A DNA stretch of 64,000 nt from an uncultured Pelagibacteraceae bacterium (GTDB lineage Bacteria; Pseudomonadota; Alphaproteobacteria; Pelagibacterales; Pelagibacteraceae). The notes under the pieces were generated by a model that worked only from the letters and a program-made list of their open reading frames with translations, was not told where the DNA came from and did not search any database. This document shows positions 40,622 to 53,379 of the stretch, piece after piece; the first letter of the stretch is position 1, and every line of letters starts with the position of its first letter. A program made the position numbers and the translations under genes. Location: positions 241,829 to 305,828 of the forward strand of contig CACKGF010000002.1 in the NCBI GenBank assembly GCA_902599625.1. The letters are read 5' to 3'.

Positions 40622-41332
40622 ATGAATATTAGATTATATCACCCAAACAGTATAGTCGAAAATACAACTAAGTCGCTTTCAAAGGAACATAGTCATTATG
40701 TAGCAAACGTAATGAGACTTAAATTAGGTTCCCGTATAAATTTTTTTAATAAAAATGGAGAATGGGAAAGTGAAGTAACTTTTATTCAAAAAGATAAGGT
40801 TGAAGTAAAATTTATAAAAAGAATAAAACAAGCAAGCAATGGATCTAAAATTGAACTTGCAATTTGTTTAGTCAAAAAAAATCCAATGGAAACAATTTTA
40901 CAAAAATCTACTGAACTAGGTGTGAGTAAAATAATTCCAATTGTTTCTGAGAGAACAGAAGTTAAAGACTTAAATTATGAAAGAGCAAGAAAAATAGTTA
41001 TTGAAGCTACAGAACAATCCAATCAATTAAATCCTCCAGAAATTTCAGAAGTCAAAAAACTTAAAGACTTTCTAAAAAACTTAGATAGTTCCACTAAACT
41101 ATTATTTGCCGATGTGAATTCCCAAACTATTTTAAAAAATGATAATGTCAAAAAAGGAGAAGCTTTAAGTATTTTGATAGGACCCGAAGGTGATTTTTCA
41201 CCAGCTGAACGCGAGTCGATTTTGACAGTTCCTGATGTGAAATCTTTTACTATATCAAAGAATATTTTAAGGTCAGATACTGCCGTTATAACCGCTATTT
41301 CATTAGTGAATTTCGTCTATTTCAATTCGTAA
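40622..41332 (+). CDS. rsmE: 16S rRNA (uracil1498-N3)-methyltransferase
   Basis: ILIGPEGDFSPAE, ILRSDTAVITAISLV. Confidence 0.95.
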   Translation: MNIRLYHPNSIVENTTKSLSKEHSHYVANVMRLKLGSRINFFNKNGEWESEVTFIQKDKVEVKFIKRIKQASNGSKIELAICLVKKNPMETILQKSTELGVSKIIPIVSERTEVKDLNYERARKIVIEATEQSNQLNPPEISEVKKLKDFLKNLDSSTKLLFADVNSQTILKNDNVKKGEALSILIGPEGDFSPAERESILTVPDVKSFTISKNILRSDTAVITAISLVNFVYFNS

Positions 41333-41390
41333 TTGTCGCATTAATTGAATTTGTTAATTGAATTAAAAACTGTATAAAAACGAAATAAAA

Positions 41391-43842
<2,452 letters not shown>

Positions 43843-43855
43843 TTATTGGAATTAG

Positions 43856-44767
43856 ATGACAACTTATAATTCTAGAGCAAAAAGTATTTCACTATTTGAT
43901 ACATCAATTTTCTTAGAATTACTAAGACTGATGAAACCTAGAGTAATGTCATTGGTGATATTTACCTGTGCGGTTGGTTTATTAACTGCCCCGGGTGAAA
44001 TCAGCTTTATTAAATCAATAACAAACATTTTTTTTGTGACACTTGGTGCTGGAGCAGCAGGGGCTCTTAATATGTGGTATGAGGCAGATTTAGACAAACT
44101 AATGAGCAGAACATGTTTAAGGCCACTTCCAACAGGAAAACTAAAAAAGAAACATGCGCTTATTTTTGGAATAGTCCTATCAGTAGTTTCAGTTTTAGGA
44201 CTTTACTATTTTTCAAACCTGCTATCTGCTTTAGTTTTGCTTTTTACAATTAGTTTTTATTTATTTGTTTATACAATTTGGCTTAAAAGAAGAACGCCAC
44301 AAAATATAGTAATTGGTGGAGCATCTGGTGCGTTGCCTCCTGTAATCGGATGGACAATTGTTACTAATTCTTTAAGTTTGGAAGCACTATCATTTTTCTT
44401 GATAATATTTTTTTGGACACCTTCACATTTTTGGGCTTTAAGCTTGTATAAAGTAGGTGACTACAAAAGGGCCAAAATTCCAATGTTACCAGTTACTAAT
44501 GGTATAGAAAATACAAAGAAAAATATTTTTGTATACTCACTTTTAATGCTCCCAACGTTGGCTCTACCTTACGTAATAGGTTTTGTTGGAGAATTATTCC
44601 TTGTTAGCACTTTTGGTTTAACAATTTATTATATTTTATTATGCTATGCTTTATTAAAAACAAAAAAAGACTCCTTTGATTTACAAAAAGCCAAAAGAGT
44701 TTTTGGTTATTCAATCTTTTACTTGTTCTTTATATTTGTTTTATTTTTAATTGATAAATTATTCTAA
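43856..44767 (+). CDS. ctaB: Protoheme IX farnesyltransferase
   Basis: NMWYEADLDKLMSRTCLRPLPTG, WTPSHFWALSLYK. Confidence 0.97.
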   Translation: MTTYNSRAKSISLFDTSIFLELLRLMKPRVMSLVIFTCAVGLLTAPGEISFIKSITNIFFVTLGAGAAGALNMWYEADLDKLMSRTCLRPLPTGKLKKKHALIFGIVLSVVSVLGLYYFSNLLSALVLLFTISFYLFVYTIWLKRRTPQNIVIGGASGALPPVIGWTIVTNSLSLEALSFFLIIFFWTPSHFWALSLYKVGDYKRAKIPMLPVTNGIENTKKNIFVYSLLMLPTLALPYVIGFVGELFLVSTFGLTIYYILLCYALLKTKKDSFDLQKAKRVFGYSIFYLFFIFVLFLIDKLF

Positions 44768-44889
44768 TGGAAGTCGACAAAAAAATTAAAAAAAAGAATA
44801 TATTTACTGCTATTGGACTTATAGTGTTTATCTTATTACTTTTTGTATTTACACTTTACAATGTTGGAGTTTTTGAAAGAGCCATATGA
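44767..44889 (+). CDS. 40-aa CoxF-like single-TM protein
   Basis: TAATG overlap with ctaB stop and ATGA overlap with ctaG start; MEVDKKIKKKNIFTAIGLIVFILLLFVFTLYNVGVFERAI; not in supplied ORF track. Confidence 0.75.
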   Translation: MEVDKKIKKKNIFTAIGLIVFILLLFVFTLYNVGVFERAI

Positions 44890-45431
44890 TTAGTAAAAAA
44901 AACCTAACGCCATTGATTTTATCTTTAATATTCTTTCTAATGCTAGGATTATCATTTGCCGCTGTTCCACTGTATGATTTATTTTGTCGAGTCACAGGAT
45001 TTGGGGGCACTACTCAAATCTCAAAAGCAGCTCCAAAAATAGTTATAGATGAACCCGTTAGAGTAAGATTTGACACAAATGTTCAAACAGACTTGGCTTG
45101 GAATTTTAAAGCAAGTAAATCTTTATATGATATTAAACCAGGCAAAGTATATAAAGTTGTGTTTGAAGTAGAAAACTTTGGAAAAGAACCTTCAAGTGGA
45201 GTTGCAAGTTATAATGTATCTCCATCAACTTTTGGACAATATTTTAATAAACTAGGATGTTTTTGTTTTGAAAAGCAAACTCTTAAAAGTGGGGAAAAAA
45301 TGAGTTATATTTTAACTTTCTATTTAGATCCTGAAATGGTAAATGATCCAAAAACTAAAAACATCGACGATATTACAATGTCATATACATTTTTTTCTTC
45401 TGACTATTACAAACAATCAAAGGTTAATTAA
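44886..45431 (+). CDS. ctaG: Cytochrome c oxidase assembly protein CtaG/Cox11
   Basis: AAVPLYDLFCRVTGFGGTTQ, KLGCFCFEKQTLK. Confidence 0.97.
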   Translation: MISKKNLTPLILSLIFFLMLGLSFAAVPLYDLFCRVTGFGGTTQISKAAPKIVIDEPVRVRFDTNVQTDLAWNFKASKSLYDIKPGKVYKVVFEVENFGKEPSSGVASYNVSPSTFGQYFNKLGCFCFEKQTLKSGEKMSYILTFYLDPEMVNDPKTKNIDDITMSYTFFSSDYYKQSKVN

Positions 45432-45433
45432 TT

Positions 45434-46225
45434 ATGAGCTCTAAAGATCAAAAACATGACTACCACTTAGTTGATCCAAGTCCGTGGCCAATCTATACAT
45501 CTTTTGCTACTTTAATTACTGCTGTGGGATCAGTTTACTATTTTCACTCAAAAGTTATGTGGGCTATGCTACTTGGTTTCGCTCTTCTAATTTATGGGGC
45601 ATACATGTGGTTCAGAGATGTTGTTAATGAAGCTGAACATCAAGGTCACCATACACCAGTTGTTCAGATACATCATCGTTATGGAATGACATTGTTTATA
45701 GCATCTGAAGTAATGTTTTTTGTTGCTTGGTTTTGGGCTTACTTTGATGCTAGTTTGTATCCAAGCGCTTTTGTTGGTGGAGTTTGGCCGCCTAAAGATA
45801 TTGAAGTTTTTAACCCGTGGGACATTCCATTAATCAACACTCTAGTTTTATTATTGTCCGGAACAACTGTTACATGGGCTCACCACTCTTTATTAGAAGA
45901 TGACAGAAAAGGTTTTATACAAGGTCTTTGGGCAACAGTTCTACTGGGTTTCTTTTTTACGCTTCTTCAAATTTATGAGTACCAACATGCGAGTTTTGAT
46001 TTTTCAGGGCACATATACGGTGCAACATTTTATATGGCCACAGGCTTTCATGGCTTTCATGTGGTAATTGGAACTATCTTTTTAGCTGTTTGTTTGTGGA
46101 GAGGAAAACTTGGTCATTTTAATAAAGATCATCATTTTGGATTTGAAGCTGCAGCATGGTACTGGCATTTTGTTGATGTAGTTTGGTTGTTTTTATTTGC
46201 AGCAATCTACGTTTGGGGAAGCTAA
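45434..46225 (+). CDS. coxC: Cytochrome c oxidase subunit III
   Basis: HDYHLVDPSPWPIYTSF, EVMFFVAWFWAYFDAS, WYWHFVDVVWLFLF. Confidence 0.98.
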   Translation: MSSKDQKHDYHLVDPSPWPIYTSFATLITAVGSVYYFHSKVMWAMLLGFALLIYGAYMWFRDVVNEAEHQGHHTPVVQIHHRYGMTLFIASEVMFFVAWFWAYFDASLYPSAFVGGVWPPKDIEVFNPWDIPLINTLVLLLSGTTVTWAHHSLLEDDRKGFIQGLWATVLLGFFFTLLQIYEYQHASFDFSGHIYGATFYMATGFHGFHVVIGTIFLAVCLWRGKLGHFNKDHHFGFEAAAWYWHFVDVVWLFLFAAIYVWGS

Positions 46226-46230
46226 TTTAA

Positions 46231-46887
46231 TTGAGATATAAGTTTCTTTTCACAATATTTGTTTCTTTTTTTATTACCCTTTTTCTTGCTCTTGGATTTT
46301 GGCAACTATACAGACTTAATTGGAAAAACAATCTAATTGAAGAAATTAATTCTTCTCTCATGAACAATCCAGTAAAATTTGAGGCTCAGAAAATAAGAAA
46401 CTTTCAAAAAATTAAATTCAAAGGAAAAATCAATAATAAGAATTTAATTTATTTATATGGACTCAGCGATAATGGGGAACCAGGTTTTAATATAATTAAA
46501 GAAGTTGATATTGAAGGAGAAAACTTTTTAATTAATCAAGGATGGATACCAAGAGATTTGAAAGGTAATTCATTTGATCTAAAACAATCAGAATACTTTG
46601 GCATTACAAAGTTAAAATCAAGTAAAAATTATTTCAAACCTAATAACGATTTAATAAAAAATTATTGGTTTAAACTTGATGATATAGATTTAAAAAAACA
46701 TACTGGCAAAACATTTTCACCTTTTATAATTTTTATCCAAAATGGAGAACAAACAAACTCTTTTCCAATACCAAAAAAAATTTCATCAGATCTGCCTAAT
46801 AATCACCTTAAATACTCTTTAACATGGTTTTCAATAGCGATATCAATTCTTTTGATATATCTATATTTTAGAAAAAAGAATTATTAA
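46231..46887 (+). CDS. SURF1 family protein
   Basis: LALGFWQLYRLNWK, INQGWIPRDLK, position in cox operon; non-ATG (TTG) start. Confidence 0.88.
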   Translation: MRYKFLFTIFVSFFITLFLALGFWQLYRLNWKNNLIEEINSSLMNNPVKFEAQKIRNFQKIKFKGKINNKNLIYLYGLSDNGEPGFNIIKEVDIEGENFLINQGWIPRDLKGNSFDLKQSEYFGITKLKSSKNYFKPNNDLIKNYWFKLDDIDLKKHTGKTFSPFIIFIQNGEQTNSFPIPKKISSDLPNNHLKYSLTWFSIAISILLIYLYFRKKNY

Positions 46888-48257
46888 TGGAATATATAAG
46901 TACAAGAGGTGATAATAAGAAATTTTCCTTCAGTGAGGTATTTCTCAAAGGTCTTGCTGATGACGGAGGCCTTTTTATACCGTTGAATATTAAAAAATTT
47001 GATGAGAGTAAAATGAACTCTCTAAAAAAATTAAATTATGTAGATCTAGCTACCGAAATTATTTATTTATACACAGGTGATTTTTTAAGCAAAAAAGAAT
47101 TAAACGAAATTGTAAAAAAATCATATTCTAATTTTAGAGAAGAGGATGTTGTCAAAATAGTTGAGCTAAATCAATTAAAAATCTTGGAATTGTTTCATGG
47201 ACCCACTCTAGCCTTTAAAGATATTGCAATGCAGTTAATTGGAAATATGTATGAGCATCTTTTAAAATCAAATAACAAAACAATAAACATAGTTGTTGCA
47301 ACATCCGGAGATACTGGTGCAGCAGCCATTGATGCAATTAAAGGAAAATCTAATTTAAATATATTTGTTTTACATCCAAATAATAGAATTTCCTCTGTTC
47401 AAAGAAAAATTATGACTACAGTAGAGGAAAAAAATGTTTTTAATATTGCAATTGATGGAAACTTTGATGATTGTCAAAATATTGTAAAACAAATGTTTTC
47501 TGATCTTGAGTTCTCAAAATCTATAAATATGTCAGGGGTAAACTCAATAAATTGGGCGAGAATAATTGCTCAAGCGGTATATTATTTTTATGCACATTTT
47601 AAATTAGAAAAAGACAATATCTCTTTTTCAGTTCCAACAGGAAATTTTGGAGATGTCTTTGCAGGATATCTTGCAAAAAAAATGGGATTACCAATTGATA
47701 AATTAATTGTTGCAACAAATGAAAACGATATTTTACATAGAGCCATTACAAAAGGAGATTATATTTCTAAAGAAGTTAGAGAAACATTATCCCCTAGTAT
47801 GGATATCCAATTAGCAAGTAACTTTGAAAGATTAATTTACTACGTGAATAATTCCAATTCTGAAAAAACAGCAGAAATTATGAAAAAAGTGAAGGAGAAT
47901 TCTTGTCAATTTGAAAAGAGAGATTTAGATATAATTCAAAAAGATTTTTTATCAGAAAGCTGCAATGAAAAAGAGACTCTAGGAATTATTAAGAAAAATT
48001 ACGAGGAAAATGGTGTAGTTTTAGATCCACATACAGCTATTGGAGTGGGCGCTGCACAAAAATTATCTTTGAATGATTGTGTAGTTTTATCAACTGCACA
48101 TCCGTGTAAATTTCCAGACGCCACAAACAACGCGATTAATAAACATGAAAAACTACCAAAAGAACTTCAGCACGTACTTAATAAAAATGAGAATTTTCAA
48201 GTACTAAAGAATAGTACGGATGAAGTAAAAAAATTTATTAAAAGTAAAATTTTATAA
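46887..48257 (+). CDS. thrC: Threonine synthase
   Basis: YISTRGDNKKFSFSEVFLKGLADDGGLFIP, HGPTLAFKDIAMQ, ATSGDTGAAA. Confidence 0.97.
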   Translation: MEYISTRGDNKKFSFSEVFLKGLADDGGLFIPLNIKKFDESKMNSLKKLNYVDLATEIIYLYTGDFLSKKELNEIVKKSYSNFREEDVVKIVELNQLKILELFHGPTLAFKDIAMQLIGNMYEHLLKSNNKTINIVVATSGDTGAAAIDAIKGKSNLNIFVLHPNNRISSVQRKIMTTVEEKNVFNIAIDGNFDDCQNIVKQMFSDLEFSKSINMSGVNSINWARIIAQAVYYFYAHFKLEKDNISFSVPTGNFGDVFAGYLAKKMGLPIDKLIVATNENDILHRAITKGDYISKEVRETLSPSMDIQLASNFERLIYYVNNSNSEKTAEIMKKVKENSCQFEKRDLDIIQKDFLSESCNEKETLGIIKKNYEENGVVLDPHTAIGVGAAQKLSLNDCVVLSTAHPCKFPDATNNAINKHEKLPKELQHVLNKNENFQVLKNSTDEVKKFIKSKIL

Positions 48258-48674
48258 GTTTGCAGCTTCTTTAGCAATTAAATCAACTTCATTGTTTAAC
48301 TCGTCAGTTGAGTGCGCTTTTACCCAATTCCAACTTATTTCAAATTCATTGGCTAAAATATCTAGCTCTGTCCAAAGATCTTTATTTTTAACTTCTTGCT
48401 TATTTGCGGTTTTCCATCCATTTTTTTTCCAGTTATAAATCCACTCTGTAATTCCTGACTTTACATACTTAGAGTCTGTAAAAATTTGAACTTTACTTCC
48501 TTTGGGAATTTTTTTTAATGCTTCAATAGGGGCGAGTAACTCCATTTGATTATTTGTAGTATTCTTTTTACTTCCTTTAATATTAGTTTTTTGTCCATTG
48601 TTTATAATTATTGCTGCCCATCCACCATTGCCAGGATTTTCTAAACAGGATCCGTCAGTATAAATTTTAATCAT
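48252..48674 (-). CDS. rnhA: Ribonuclease HI
   Basis: IYTDGSCLENPGNGGWAAI, TNNQMELLAPIEAL, TDSKYV. Confidence 0.97.
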   Translation of the reverse strand: MIKIYTDGSCLENPGNGGWAAIIINNGQKTNIKGSKKNTTNNQMELLAPIEALKKIPKGSKVQIFTDSKYVKSGITEWIYNWKKNGWKTANKQEVKNKDLWTELDILANEFEISWNWVKAHSTDELNNEVDLIAKEAANL

Positions 48675-49638
48675 TTAAGTATTCCTCGAATCTTTCTATA
48701 GAGTCATGAAACCTAAGTTTTTGTATATATTCTGATGGATCCTTTTTTTTTATTAAAATATTTTTAGGAGTATTTACGTAATCATACGCTCTTGTAGCCA
48801 GATATCTTAAGGCAGATCCTTTACAAAGAATTTTCATACTCCTTTTTTCCCCTGGTTTAAGTTTTCTTATACTTTCATAACCCTTGAAAAGCTTAGAAGC
48901 TTTTTTCTTATTAAACTTAAATTTATTTTTTGTTTTATTAAAACAAAGAGAATTTATACAAATAGCAAGTTCATAAGCTTGAAAATCATAAGCTGAAAAA
49001 TAAAAATCAATAAACCCCCCGAATTTTCCCTTTTGAAAAAAAATATTGTCAATGAATAAGTCACCATGAATTACACTACTTGGTATTCCTTTTGGCCATT
49101 TTTTTCTGATATCACGAAAACTTTCCTTCATTTCTTCTTTAAGATTCTTAGGTAACTTCGAATTTTTTAAGTTAATTTTATTTATAAGACTATTTATTTT
49201 GAGGGGTGAAAAGCTATTTTTTCTTTTAAGTTTTATCTTCGTTAATTTTTTATGCATTAAACCAATTTTTTTTCCAATGACTAATAAATCTTTTTCCAAA
49301 AGCTTTTTTTTATCGTTACCCTCTAAGAAGGAAACTAGACAAGCTTTTTTTCTTTTTAAATTAAATATGTATTTTCCAAATTTATTTTTGATTGGAGATG
49401 GGCATTTAATACCTCTTTTTGACAGTGCATCCATCAACTTCATAAAGTAGGGCAAATCCTTATTATTAACTCTACTTTCAAAAATCGTTAAGACGTATTT
49501 TTTATTTTTTGTGGCAACAGTATAATTTGTATTCTCTATTCCTTTTTTAATACCCTTAAAGCTTGTGATTTTTTTAAATCCAAAAATATTTTGGACATTA
49601 TAAATGTCAGCTTGATTTAACTTTGTAAATACAGCCAT
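48667..49638 (-). CDS. thrB: Homoserine kinase (ThrB, aminoglycoside phosphotransferase fold)
   Basis: GIENTNYTV, VIHGDLFIDNIFF, GFIDFYF. Confidence 0.94.
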   Translation of the reverse strand: MAVFTKLNQADIYNVQNIFGFKKITSFKGIKKGIENTNYTVATKNKKYVLTIFESRVNNKDLPYFMKLMDALSKRGIKCPSPIKNKFGKYIFNLKRKKACLVSFLEGNDKKKLLEKDLLVIGKKIGLMHKKLTKIKLKRKNSFSPLKINSLINKINLKNSKLPKNLKEEMKESFRDIRKKWPKGIPSSVIHGDLFIDNIFFQKGKFGGFIDFYFSAYDFQAYELAICINSLCFNKTKNKFKFNKKKASKLFKGYESIRKLKPGEKRSMKILCKGSALRYLATRAYDYVNTPKNILIKKKDPSEYIQKLRFHDSIERFEEYLND

Positions 49639-50591
49639 TAATTGAGTTTTCCTGGAACTTTAAAAGTTACGTTTTCTTTTACTATTTCGACTTCTTGAAT
49701 TTCGACATTAAATTTTTCTTTAATTTTTTCTATAAAATCCTGAACTAAAACTTCAGGTGCTGATGCACCTGATGAAATACCTATAGTATTACATTGAGAA
49801 ATTTTTTCTAATGGAACTGAACTTTCAGAATGTATTAACTCTGAATAATTACATCCTGCTTTATTGGCTACCTCCACGAGTCTTTTTGAATTAGATGAAT
49901 TCCTACTCCCAATTACAAAGAACATGTCACACTTTGATGCAATATGTTTAACGGCTGCTTGTCTATTAGTCGTGGCATAACAGATGTCCTCTTTATTTGG
50001 CTCTTTAATTTGTGGAAATTTTTTCTTTAAAGCATCAATAATATCTTTTGTATCATCAACAGAAAGAGTTGTTTGAGTTACAAAAGCTAATTTTTTATTT
50101 GATGGAATATCAATATCCTTAACATCATCAATCGTTTCAACTAATTCTATTGATCCCTCTGGAATTTGACCCATAGTGCCAACTACTTCAGGATGATTTT
50201 TGTGACCAATTAAAAAGATATGGAAACCAGCTTTATTTAAATTTTCAGCTTCTCTATGCACTTTAGAAACCAAAGGACAAGTAGCATCTATATATTCCAT
50301 TTTTAAATCTTGAGCTTCTTTTGGAACTTTTTTTGGTACTCCATGAGCTGAAAAAATTACTGGTCTAGTTTTGTCCTTAATTTCACTAATTTCTTCTACA
50401 AATACTGCACCAATTTTTTTTAAATTTTCGACTACATGCTTATTGTGAACTATCTCATGTCGCACATAAACTGGTGACCCAAATTTATTTATGCTTTTTT
50501 TTACAATTTCTATTGCTCGATCAACTCCAGCACAAAACCCTCTTGGAGCAGCTAAATATATTTTTAAATCTTTATTTTTCATTTTTTTCAA
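49638..50591 (-). CDS. ispH: 4-hydroxy-3-methylbut-2-enyl diphosphate reductase
   Basis: AAPRGFCAGVDRAI, DATCPLVSKVH, SSGASAPEVLVQ. Confidence 0.98.
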   Translation of the reverse strand: MKKMKNKDLKIYLAAPRGFCAGVDRAIEIVKKSINKFGSPVYVRHEIVHNKHVVENLKKIGAVFVEEISEIKDKTRPVIFSAHGVPKKVPKEAQDLKMEYIDATCPLVSKVHREAENLNKAGFHIFLIGHKNHPEVVGTMGQIPEGSIELVETIDDVKDIDIPSNKKLAFVTQTTLSVDDTKDIIDALKKKFPQIKEPNKEDICYATTNRQAAVKHIASKCDMFFVIGSRNSSNSKRLVEVANKAGCNYSELIHSESSVPLEKISQCNTIGISSGASAPEVLVQDFIEKIKEKFNVEIQEVEIVKENVTFKVPGKLN

Positions 50592-51516
50592 TAAGATACT
50601 CCAATAATATATGCGGAAAGGTCAAAGACGCCAAACCTATAAATATTACTTTTAAAATTGCATCGTCAAAAACATAATATTTAGCTAAAAAATAAAGACT
50701 TATTATAAATAGTAATAAAGTCATTAATGTAAGCGGTAATGCTTTTCTTATAAACTTATAAAAACCAACTTTAAAATCATTACTATCAATTTCATATATT
50801 AGAGAAAGGGAATGTCTTACAGAGTGTAAAAAACAAAAATAAATTGTGAAAGCAATTAATGGAGAGAGAAAAACATTAAGTAATATAATATTTGTCCAAT
50901 CTGCAATTAAGAATCCGCCATTGTTTGATTGAACTGTTATAATAATGTTTGCAATAAAACTAAGAAATATCATAAGTATTAAAAATTTACTGCTTAAAAA
51001 ACCTAAGTCTAAGTTTAAGATTTGAAAAATTTCATTGGTCTTTTCATTATGAAATAGAAGGGGTGCAATAATGATTACACTTCCTTTAAACAAATATAGA
51101 AAATCGTAAACTAAACTTTTTATGTTTTGTTCTACGCAACTATCCTCTTTACCAAAATGATATGAAGCAACCATTAAAAAAATTATTAAAACAATTTCTG
51201 GAACTATCATCCAAGTAAAAATTACTATCAACGAGACAGCTATATAAGCTAAGTAAAAGTATGACTTATTTTCAATTTTATAGACTTTCATTAATTTATA
51301 ACCTTTTAGGTGATCAAGAGCTCCATGAGAAACACCTATGATAGATATTAAAAAGAAACAGATGATAGTTTGATATTGAAATTCTATTTGCTTATTTTCA
51401 AAATATTTTGAAATTAAAATTAAAAAAATAATATTGAATAGAAGTAAAAAAAACGAATATTTTTTATTTATTTTATATAAATCCATTAATTGAATAAAGC
51501 CTTTATAAAAGGCCAC
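50572..51516 (-). CDS. blh: Beta-carotene 15,15'-dioxygenase (Brp/Blh family)
   Basis: GVSHGALDHLKGYKL, SYHFGKED, CFLHSVRHS; likely start is the internal ATG at 51486 (MDLYKINKK). Confidence 0.92.
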   Translation of the reverse strand: MAFYKGFIQLMDLYKINKKYSFFLLLFNIIFLILISKYFENKQIEFQYQTIICFFLISIIGVSHGALDHLKGYKLMKVYKIENKSYFYLAYIAVSLIVIFTWMIVPEIVLIIFLMVASYHFGKEDSCVEQNIKSLVYDFLYLFKGSVIIIAPLLFHNEKTNEIFQILNLDLGFLSSKFLILMIFLSFIANIIITVQSNNGGFLIADWTNIILLNVFLSPLIAFTIYFCFLHSVRHSLSLIYEIDSNDFKVGFYKFIRKALPLTLMTLLLFIISLYFLAKYYVFDDAILKVIFIGLASLTFPHILLEYLIEKNEK

Positions 51517-52544
51517 TTTGGCATTTTTGATATTATTGATAAGTCTTGAAAAATATTACTTTTATTTGAGAGAAATTTTACACTTGTTTCTGCGCTAGAA
51601 TTAAAGATTTCAAAAAAAATATTTGGCATTCTTTTAGCATTCCTTTTCAACACTTTTAAAAATATTTTATCAAGAATTTCATATTTTTTCCCGATATTGT
51701 AAGTTTTTAAATTATCTAAGTTTTTAACAATATATTTACAATGTTCTTGAATATTTAAAAAAGTGTATCCAGTGCTTAATCTCGTCATTTTACCTGCTGT
51801 TCCGATATTAATTTTTTTTTTACCGTTTAAATTTGTAGGATAAAATAATGGAATTTGTCCTTTTTCTTTATAAATAATTTTGTAATTTTTAATCTTAAGA
51901 ATATTTTCAATATATTCCTTAATCTGAAAATCATAGTCTTTTTCCGAAGGATCTTTCATATTTGATAACCAAGTTGTTTCAATTAAAGCTTTATTTTTTG
52001 AAAACGGAAGAGTGTAAAAAAAATGAACGCTATTTTTTTGGTCACAATCAAAATCCATTAAATTAATTATAGAATCATCAAATATATTCTTATCCGTTTC
52101 AATTTCATAACCTCCAAAATGTTGCCAAAGATCATTTTCATTTGAATTTATTTTAGGAACACTATTAAATACGTATGAATTTTCTGTATTCACATCCTCC
52201 TTATTTCTGAAGAAATGAATATTTTTATTTGCTTTAAGTCTGTTTAAAGTTTTTTTGTAAAATAGACCACTGTCAACAGATTGATACGGTAGACTTTCAC
52301 ACTCAACCTGCTTTGATTTATTGGGAATATTAATTGAAAAAGAATCCCAACTTTTAATCACACAATCTTCAAAATTATGTGGAAATGTTTTCCAAAAAGA
52401 CCATGTTTTATCTCGTTGGTATTCAGTCCTAGGCTCAATAATAGCTAAGGTTTTATCACTTAACTTGTTATTGATTTCAAGCTCGTAAGCTAAGGAGAGG
52501 CCAGCGCAACCGCCACCAATTATTGTATAATCAAATTCTTTCAT
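51486..52544 (-). CDS. crtY: Lycopene beta-cyclase
   Basis: YTIIGGGCAGLSLAYEL, KTWSFW, GTAGKMTRLSTGYTF. Confidence 0.94.
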   Translation of the reverse strand: MKEFDYTIIGGGCAGLSLAYELEINNKLSDKTLAIIEPRTEYQRDKTWSFWKTFPHNFEDCVIKSWDSFSINIPNKSKQVECESLPYQSVDSGLFYKKTLNRLKANKNIHFFRNKEDVNTENSYVFNSVPKINSNENDLWQHFGGYEIETDKNIFDDSIINLMDFDCDQKNSVHFFYTLPFSKNKALIETTWLSNMKDPSEKDYDFQIKEYIENILKIKNYKIIYKEKGQIPLFYPTNLNGKKKINIGTAGKMTRLSTGYTFLNIQEHCKYIVKNLDNLKTYNIGKKYEILDKIFLKVLKRNAKRMPNIFFEIFNSSAETSVKFLSNKSNIFQDLSIISKMPKWPFIKALFN

Positions 52545-53379
52545 CTATATTAATTTCTAAACCAATCTCATTATGCTCTTCATTTCTGTAATAATTATCT
52601 GATTGAATAAATAATAATCTAAAAAAATCAAAAATACTTAAAATAGTTTGAACGATTTTGCCAGATTTAGTAACATAAATTTTTCCAGATTGATTATATT
52701 CCTCAATGTCTCTTTTTTTAATGATTTTATAACCAATCTCTCTATAAACTCTGCGAGCGACTAATATAGCGAAACGGCACCTAATTGGAATTTCTCTGAT
52801 TGAATTAAAACAACTATTATAAAACAAATCTGCAGTAGTAATTGTATTTTTTATATTTGAAATATCATGCTTAATATATTCTCTATTTTTCTCTCTATCT
52901 TCTATTACATCTCTAGAGATATTTGTAAGCTGCATCGCTATCCCTAAATCAATTGCAGATTTCAGAGCTGTTTTAGATTTTACTCTAAGAATTTTCGCCA
53001 TCATCAAACCTACCGTTCCAGCCACTCTATAAGAATATACTAGCAGCTCTCTTTTAGATTTAAATTCTATTTTTTCTTTTAAATCAGACTCAATGCCATC
53101 AAAAAGATCGAGAACAATTTTTTCTGATACATCGAAGTTTTTAATAATGCGATGTATCTTTTTGATACTATCGTTTTCGAAGTTGTGGTTAATAAAGTCA
53201 TTTTTATAGTTAAGGAATTTCTTCTTTTTAATCTCTAAAGATATTTCTTCATCAGCAATATCGTCTAATATTCTACAAAAATCATACAGGTCAGATCCAT
53301 TTTTATAAACATCGCTAGGCAAGAAAAATCCAGCCCAGCTAAAAGACTTTGCATGAATTGATAAAAGATTATTCACCAT
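52531..53379 (-). CDS. crtB: Phytoene synthase
   Basis: YDFCRILDDIADEE, RVAGTVGLMMAKIL, LGIAMQLTNISRDVIEDRE. Confidence 0.95.
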   Translation of the reverse strand: MVNNLLSIHAKSFSWAGFFLPSDVYKNGSDLYDFCRILDDIADEEISLEIKKKKFLNYKNDFINHNFENDSIKKIHRIIKNFDVSEKIVLDLFDGIESDLKEKIEFKSKRELLVYSYRVAGTVGLMMAKILRVKSKTALKSAIDLGIAMQLTNISRDVIEDREKNREYIKHDISNIKNTITTADLFYNSCFNSIREIPIRCRFAILVARRVYREIGYKIIKKRDIEEYNQSGKIYVTKSGKIVQTILSIFDFFRLLFIQSDNYYRNEEHNEIGLEINIDERI

